Assembly: GCA_946699065.1 (NCBI GenBank)
Contig: CAMPDV010000113.1
Location: 124,001 to 188,000, forward strand
Length of the DNA stretch: 64,000 nt
DNA from: Loxodes magnus
Taxonomy: Eukaryota > Ciliophora > Karyorelictea > Loxodida > Loxodidae
Reading direction: 5' to 3'
Shown here: positions 58,080-64,000 of the stretch, piece by piece
Layout of the letters: every line of letters starts with the position of its first letter
Numbering within the stretch: position 1 is the first letter of the stretch
Translations under genes and position numbers: made by a program
The notes under the pieces: model-generated
The model's database searches: none
What the model saw: only the letters and a program-made list of their open reading frames with translations
What the model was told of the DNA's origin: nothing

Positions 58080-59170
58080 AATGAAGTTTCATTTAGACAT
58101 TTATCTCATTTCGCATTCCAATAAATGCTGTTCCATTTCCATAATTATAGATACCAAATTAATGCCTTTCTACTTTATATCATTCTCCATCATAAAAATT
58201 TCTATTTAATAGACTCAAACTTCCTTTACTTTTCTTCAATTTCTAAAAAATTAACCTTTATATATAGAATCATTTTTATACTTCAAAGTATTATTTCCTT
58301 GTTTTGCATTTGCAAATCAATCTCCTTTATAAATTTCTCCATTTATATACTTCATTTTCCTTTTTCCTTATATTTATCTCTTGAAACTAGCCTATATATT
58401 TTGAGACATCTTATATTCAATATATTACATTACCATATCTTTTTGATTAATACCATTCTCCTTCATGAGCTTCTCCGTGTTCAGTGTGGAAAGTTCCACT
58501 ACCTTAAATAAGGTCTTGAATAAATTCTCCTTCATATTTTGATTGATTTTTTTATAATGGATAATTTTATCTCCTATTAGCTAGAAAAGCTCTTAATTAC
58601 TTCTAAATATCCTATTTAACTCCAAATTTTTTTAAGTCTTTCAATGCTAGCATTTCATATAACGTCACTACGAGAGAATAAACGACAGTCTTAAATAAAT
58701 TTCTGCTCTTACCTTGAACAATTTAAGGAGATTGATATCCCTCTGTATAACTACTGATATAGTTTACTACCTATTTTTAAGTATCAGAGCAGTTAAAATC
58801 TCCAATTTTAAGATTTTCTTCAGAGTATATAAAAATATTAAATGGTTTAATGACTGAATGATAAATCTCTAGTTCTTGTAGAAATGCAAATCCCTCTATT
58901 AAATTTTAGGTTAGCTAATAAAACTTCTCCACATTAAAATATTACCCTCCTCTCTTTTAAATTAACTACTTTAAAGTTCCTTTTTCGAAGTATTCCATTA
59001 TAATCCATGAAGTATTGTCCTCCTTATTTATATCATAAATAAGGTTTCGCAGCAATACTTTTTATATTACTCTTCCTAGTTTCACAGTTTAAGAATAACC
59101 TACTCTAGTTGCTTTTAGTTTTAGTCTTAATTTATGAATTTAATTATCTTCAATCTTCTTTCCCAATTTA
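58080..59170 (-). pseudogene. decayed protein kinase with C-terminal MORN repeats
   Basis: On the minus strand the kinase fold is readable in one frame from about 59170 to 58560: SWIIMEYFEKGTLKQLIQ, EGFAFLQELEIYHSVIKPFN, NLKIGDFNCSDTQ, YQSPQIVQG, YSLVVTLYEMLALKD. The catalytic loop HRDxK is HSVIK (Arg and Asp lost, near 58846-58860) and DFG is DFN (near 58795), so it cannot be a normal kinase. MORN repeats follow (YEGEF, HEGEWYQSKRYGNVIYW, YINGEIYKGDWFANAKQG, FYDGEWYKVERHQFGIY), but they lie in different frames: shifts near 58365 and near 58215 are not explained by any GT-AG intron. Hence a pseudogene, or long-read errors in an AT-rich homopolymer region. The N-lobe is incomplete. Confidence 0.6.
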
Positions 59171-61900
59171 TAGCCTTAATTATTTTGGCATTTCCTTTCT
59201 CATAAAAAGTTTCAATAAGTTGATAACTTGAAAGTTTGTATTGGTATATCCATAAGTCATCAATCCATGCTTTGCTTAAAAATTAAAGTGAATGTACCTT
59301 GTTATCTTTAGCTATTTTTCTAGTTAATATACTTCTTAGTATTGTCTTATGTTGTATTGTGAAGTTGTACTATTATATTACTCCATTTATACCCATTTTC
59401 CTTTACAAGCTTGAATACAATTTATTTGCACATCTTAGTCTAAAAAATAAGGGGCAAGTATAGCTTTACTCTATTAATCTATATTCATCCTTAAAAGGAA
59501 AAATTAGTCCTCTATAAAGATTAGAAAATCCTGAGTGATTATATTAATCCCTAGTGTTTCTTAGGTGGTTTCGTATATTTATTAAGCATCTTTACTTTCT
59601 AGCAAGTTTTTGATTTTCTTATTATATCTATCGTTCTTTTTACTCCTGAACTTAAATAGAATCTGAATCAAATGAGAAAATATTTTTATATTTCCAAATG
59701 AGATAAAGTAGATCATACTATTCTAGTTACTGTATGAACTCTTTCCTTTTATTTTTACTTTGCACGATTTTTTTGTTAGAAAAGTTGATAAAATATTTCC
59801 AATTAACTTTCTAGAGTATAATAAGATTTTAATTCCCTTCGTTTTTTCCAAAAAATCAATGTCATTAGTACAAAAATCAAATTTCCTATTATTACTTCAA
59901 TATCGGAAACACTATTTTCTTATAATCGAACTAGAGTTTCTTAGGTCGATTAATCAGTTTCTTTCTTTTCAATATTAGCAACATCAGTTATAATAGATTA
60001 GATTTGATGAATATATGTAGATATCTTGTTATCATTTTCCATCAGCTTTATATCATTCCACATGAACTTAGCAATTTCTTTAAAGGTAACTAGGTATTCT
60101 TATACATATTCTATTTTTTAACTATTCTGCTAATTTCTTTTTTCTATTTTTAATCTATCAAAAATTCTTGTAAGACTTATGGATAAAAAGCTTGAGTTTC
60201 CTATTTTCGAAATGTTTCTAATAGAATCGAAAATGATATTTTTTATTGCGGTTAGTTTTTATTGACATTCGATTATATTACTGTAATAGTTGTCAAAGGA
60301 TACTAAACAGTGCTTACTATGAAGCTCATTAAAATTTGTGGAAGTTGCTTTTTATTCCATTTTTCCAGTACATAAAGTTGATTAGTTATTAGCTCTAAAG
60401 TCATAATATTTTATTTCAAAGCTAGTTTTAGCATTCTCATTGCTTCTGCATAAGTTCATCAATCCAGTAATATAAGTAGTTAATTTCCTGAGAACTAATT
60501 TGAAAATCTGACTTACTTTTATATATTATCGAGTTTTCTTCATTCCATAAGATTATAGTGCTAAGCTCTTTATCTATACTGATATAATTAACTTTTTCGA
60601 TAGAAAAGTTATGCTTGAGTTATTGTAATGGAGTAATTAAGATGAGCATTCATAGTTTATTATAATCGTGAAAAGAGAATCATATAGCTTTATTAAAAAG
60701 TTGCTTAAATTCTAATTTTCACTAATATTAAAAAATTTATTCAAATCAGTACAAATGTTGCTTATGGCATTTGTTGATATTTTCTAGATTTAATAAACAC
60801 TATGAGTATTTTCTTCTGCCTTTAATCTAAAATCTTAATTATCCTTATGTTTTAATACTATTTGGATTATAGAGTATCTCTCTTTCTAAGTCTATTTTAA
60901 TTACTATTTATTTTACTTTCATAATGTTAGGCATTTTATTACCAAATTTTTATCATTATTTATTTCAGATGTTTTATTTAAAAACTGTAAATCTTTGATC
61001 ACTTTACTTTGATAGCAGAAGAATGAAACACTTTAAGATCTAAGCGTAGATATTCTATATAAAAGCTTTAGCCTTTCTTTTTCGCTTCCTTTTTCTGATT
61101 CTTCATAGTCCTCACTAATCTAAATAACCTTTAGTTGCTCTAATTCATTTAACTAAATTTTACTTGCTAATCATTCAAGTTTAAAAGAATTTTAATGCTA
61201 AAGTTTTCCTTATTAATTTAAAATTGACTAGGACTAGTTTTCAGATATTCTTAAAGAACAAAAAGCATATAAAATTTGTATCAGTTCTTATCTCTGTTCT
61301 AATAGATATAAAAACTAATAACCGTTTGCCCACTTCTAAAATCTATTATAATTACTCGTTCAGATTCTCTATTTAAATTTTATAAAATTGAAGTACTTTT
61401 TTCACATTTTCGGTCTTAGTCAATAAATACCAAATATTTGATCTCAGAATTTAGAATCATTTTTAAGTTTTGTTATCATACTTAAAGTTCTCTTAGTTAA
61501 ATTTCTCTTTTTATATTTTATTTCTAGTATCTTCTATAAATTAGCTTGAGACCAAATTTATATCCTTTCTACTTTTCTTCTCATTCTAGATATTCTGACT
61601 TTATGTCTCATTCTGTAATTGCTATAGATTTTTTCTATTCGCTTTAAGACTTAAAGTTTTTTAAAGTATCTTAGATTAGCTCTTCGGTTTGTTAAAACTA
61701 ACTTTCATTTTGTGCATATTTGAAACTTTAAGTTGCTTCGTTAAGCAGTTTTTAGCTTCATTTCTATAAGTATTTATATTCTAGATAACAGCTTGAAACT
61801 TTTCCCAGATCTATTATTCTGTCAAATAACTTCAGGACATTGATAATTACCAACCCTAAATGCCTTTATCTCAGAAGTCAATTAATTTCTACTCCCATCA
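59171..61900 (-). other. AT-rich region with Gln-rich coding-like remnants
   Basis: Several minus-strand stretches read as Gln/Glu/Lys-rich helix (e.g. near 59970-59780: QSTQETLVRLQENSVSDIE), perhaps the upstream part of the decayed kinase gene or another decayed gene. No ATG-to-UGA model could be built; frames break repeatedly. Confidence 0.3.
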
Positions 61901-64000
61901 GAGTTTATCGACTCTAATTAGCTTTAACTTCCAAATATTATTTTTAAAATTTCTATTTAGAACTCCATTATAAGTTAAAAAGGCTGAAAAATATGGAAAG
62001 AGCAGTTATGTCAAAAGTTAAAAAAAATCAAATCAGAAAAATTTAATTAAGTCAGCCATGTTTTTAACCTTCTTATTATATAAAAATTTGTTCATTAAGA
62101 CTTAAATTATGTAAATAAAGTTAGTTATCTTAGTTTTATATAACACTTAATCTAAAATTTATATAAGAGAGGTAGAAAAATTAAGTTTGAACTATTATTT
62201 TTTAAATTTTCAAATTTTAAGCTTATTTTTATATTTCTAAGAAAAGTATTTTAATTTCATGAGTTTCTTTCTTTAAAGCATAGTAGGGTAATTTTAATAT
62301 ATATGAAAGCCCTATTGATCTTAGTGCTTAGCCTTATTATTTTTTTACTATTATTTGGATTTTTTATTATCTTTTTTTAATGATTTTCTTGTACTAACCT
62401 AAATAGAAAATCTATCAAAATATAATAAAAAATTAATATAGAATGACACTAAAAAATAATTGCCTTTTAAATTAATATTAAAAATAACTTCTTCACACAA
62501 ACAAAAAAACAAAAATATAGTCATTATTGATGTAAATTTACTTTTATAATCCTTTTTTATTTTCTTCCTTACAGTAATTTATAATTTTAATTAAAATGTT
62601 TAATCTTTTTATTTTATATTTGCAGTTTTTATTTTTATCAATTCACTTATTTTATTCTTTTTTATTTTATTTCGTTTTTAAATAATAATTATTTATCTCT
62701 ATTAGTCAATTATGATAGCTTTCAGCACTATAAAATTTTTCTTTCTTTCTATTTAAATTACAAAACTCAATTTTAAAATTTTACTAATACTATATTTTAA
62801 TTACTTTATTATTTAAATGTTAGTATAGAAATAGTTAAAGCTAGTTTAAATAATTTTCTTTTAGTATGGAAATAAAAAAGTTAAACTGATAAACTTAAAT
62901 TTATGAATCTATTTCTTTATTTCTTAGATTTAATGAAAAAATTATATATGCAGTTGAATATTAATTTATCGCTGCTTAACTTTTCCATTTATTCATTTTT
63001 CTTTTCCTTGTAGTCCAAAAATTTTTGGTAGCATGTAATTTAATTTTTTTATATTAGAAATAAAATTTAAATCCACATTTTCTCAATTTTTGGGATTTTA
63101 TTTACTCAATTGTTCTCTAAATTTCCATAAAAATTACCTTTAAGTTTATATTATTTATCTTAGCACTTTTATTATAATAGTGATATATATCAATAATGAT
63201 AAAAAGATAAATTGACTCCTTCTTTATTAAGATCGTCACGATTTTAATTAGTTAGATAAAAGTAAATAAAACCTGGAAACGATTCCAATTTTTTACAGTT
63301 TCATATTGGATTTCCTATTTTAGAGTAATTTAATTGAAAGGAAAATTAGATTTGCATTAATGATAGTAATAATGCAATATCAATTAGCGAAAACTTAAAA
63401 AATATTATTAGTATAGAACTTAGAATTTTTACCTATTTTTACTCAAACTTTTCTTATTTTTACTTATATTTCTTTGAACTTTTTTAATTTAAACTAGAAA
63501 AAGTTATATCTTTTGCTAAAAAATCTAGGTTTCAAGTATTGAAAGTAAAAAATTTATTTTTTAGTAATAAAAACAAGCTTCAGGCTTTAATACGAATTAA
63601 ATATGTTTCAATCGAAAAATCAAGATAAAACTGAGAGAGTTTGACAATTAATTAAGATTTAGTTTAAGCATTGCATATTGCTATTAAAAAAGCTTTTTCT
63701 CACTTCTAGTTTAAAGCAAGTATTACAAACTATACTAGTAATCATAAAAGAAATTCTTCCTAATTTAAATAATTTTAATTAAGATTATTATTTTTTATAA
63801 TATTCGTATTAATTTTCAGTAGTTTTAATTTAAAAAATAATGAGAGATTTTTCTTTTTATATCTGTGATAGAATTAAATCATTTTAATTATATATATTTT
63901 TAATATATATATGCTAAAAATATTATAAATTCTTTCTCTCGTTTCAAATTTTAAATATTTTAAGTTTGATCTTCTTTCTTCAAATATTCATTAAAAAAAT
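61901..64000. other. extremely AT-rich non-coding terminal region
   Basis: Almost only A and T with homopolymer runs and ta/at repeats (e.g. 63888-63912). No protein-like frame, no telomere-like repeat at the right end, no RNA gene recognised. Confidence 0.6.

Noticed and set aside
58125-58511. 128-aa + strand ORF in the AT-rich end
   Set aside because: Antisense to MORN repeats of the decayed kinase gene; Phe/Leu/Ile-rich composition is a shadow.
63888-63912. ta/at-rich repeat near the right end as a telomere or origin
   Set aside because: No ciliate-type G-rich telomeric repeat and no directional repeat; plain AT-rich low complexity.
1-64000. CRISPR arrays, insertion sequences, tRNA and rRNA genes
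   Set aside because: None recognised on reading both strands; no repeat-spacer periodicity, no transposase motif, no tRNA-like T-loop/acceptor pairing that I could support.

Overview
The window reads as nuclear DNA of a karyorelict ciliate, most like Loxodes. Genes only make sense if UAA and UAG are glutamine and UGA is tryptophan inside the frame, while UGA is also the only codon that ends the well-delimited genes. Three things support this. Conserved glutamines and tryptophans fall on these codons: a UAA in the QSPI motif of the carbonic anhydrase, a UGA in the WHPD motif of the DnaJ protein, and UGA at the aromatic positions of the MORN repeats. Every CDS I could close ends at UGA. Frames that jump are repaired by very short GT...AG introns of 16-28 nt. 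An ORF caller using the standard code finds almost nothing real here. With all three stops readable, every frame looks open, so genes were picked by homology, by low in-frame UGA, by ATG-to-UGA length divisible by three after intron removal, and by purine-rich coding strands. The identification with Loxodes is an inference.

Layout. 1-1123 (-): 5' part of a superfamily I helicase. 1738-5001 and 6599-11455 (+): Gln-rich and coiled-coil proteins. 12067-17948 (+): a cytochrome P450, an RPA-interacting zinc protein, a membrane protein and an alpha carbonic anhydrase. 18534-20715 (+): a basic protein and a MORN-repeat protein. 21175-24947 (-): two structural or ciliary-type proteins. 25423-26220 (+): an unknown. 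26646-30885 (-): THOC5, a signal-peptide beta-propeller membrane protein and a degenerate ATPase-fold protein. 32436-36526 (-): a PHD-finger protein, CcmE and a DnaJ protein. 36792-37715 (+): a DHHC palmitoyltransferase. 38774-42248 (-): an ankyrin-Sec7 protein and two small basic proteins. 42955-43380 (+): a small unknown. 43827-45832 (-): a Gln-rich unknown. 47215-51260 (-): an ATXR3/SDG2-like SET-domain H3K4 methyltransferase with PHD-type fingers. 52816-53979 (-): a seven-helix receptor of the Dictyostelium cAMP-receptor type. 55662-56119 (-): a small PHD-finger protein. 57097-57742 (+): a coiled-coil protein.

Beyond about 57.75 kb the base composition falls sharply (much more AT). It contains a decayed protein-kinase/MORN gene on the minus strand (about 58080-59170), Gln-rich remnants up to about 61.9 kb, and then almost pure AT sequence to the end.

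There is no operon logic; neighbours are unrelated housekeeping, signalling and chromatin genes, as expected of a eukaryotic chromosome. Themes that recur are lipid-anchored signalling proteins (MGN/MGS starts, a DHHC enzyme, an Arf-GEF-like protein), chromatin readers and writers (three PHD-finger genes including the SET protein), and mRNA export (THOC5). No rRNA, tRNA, CRISPR array or transposase was recognised.
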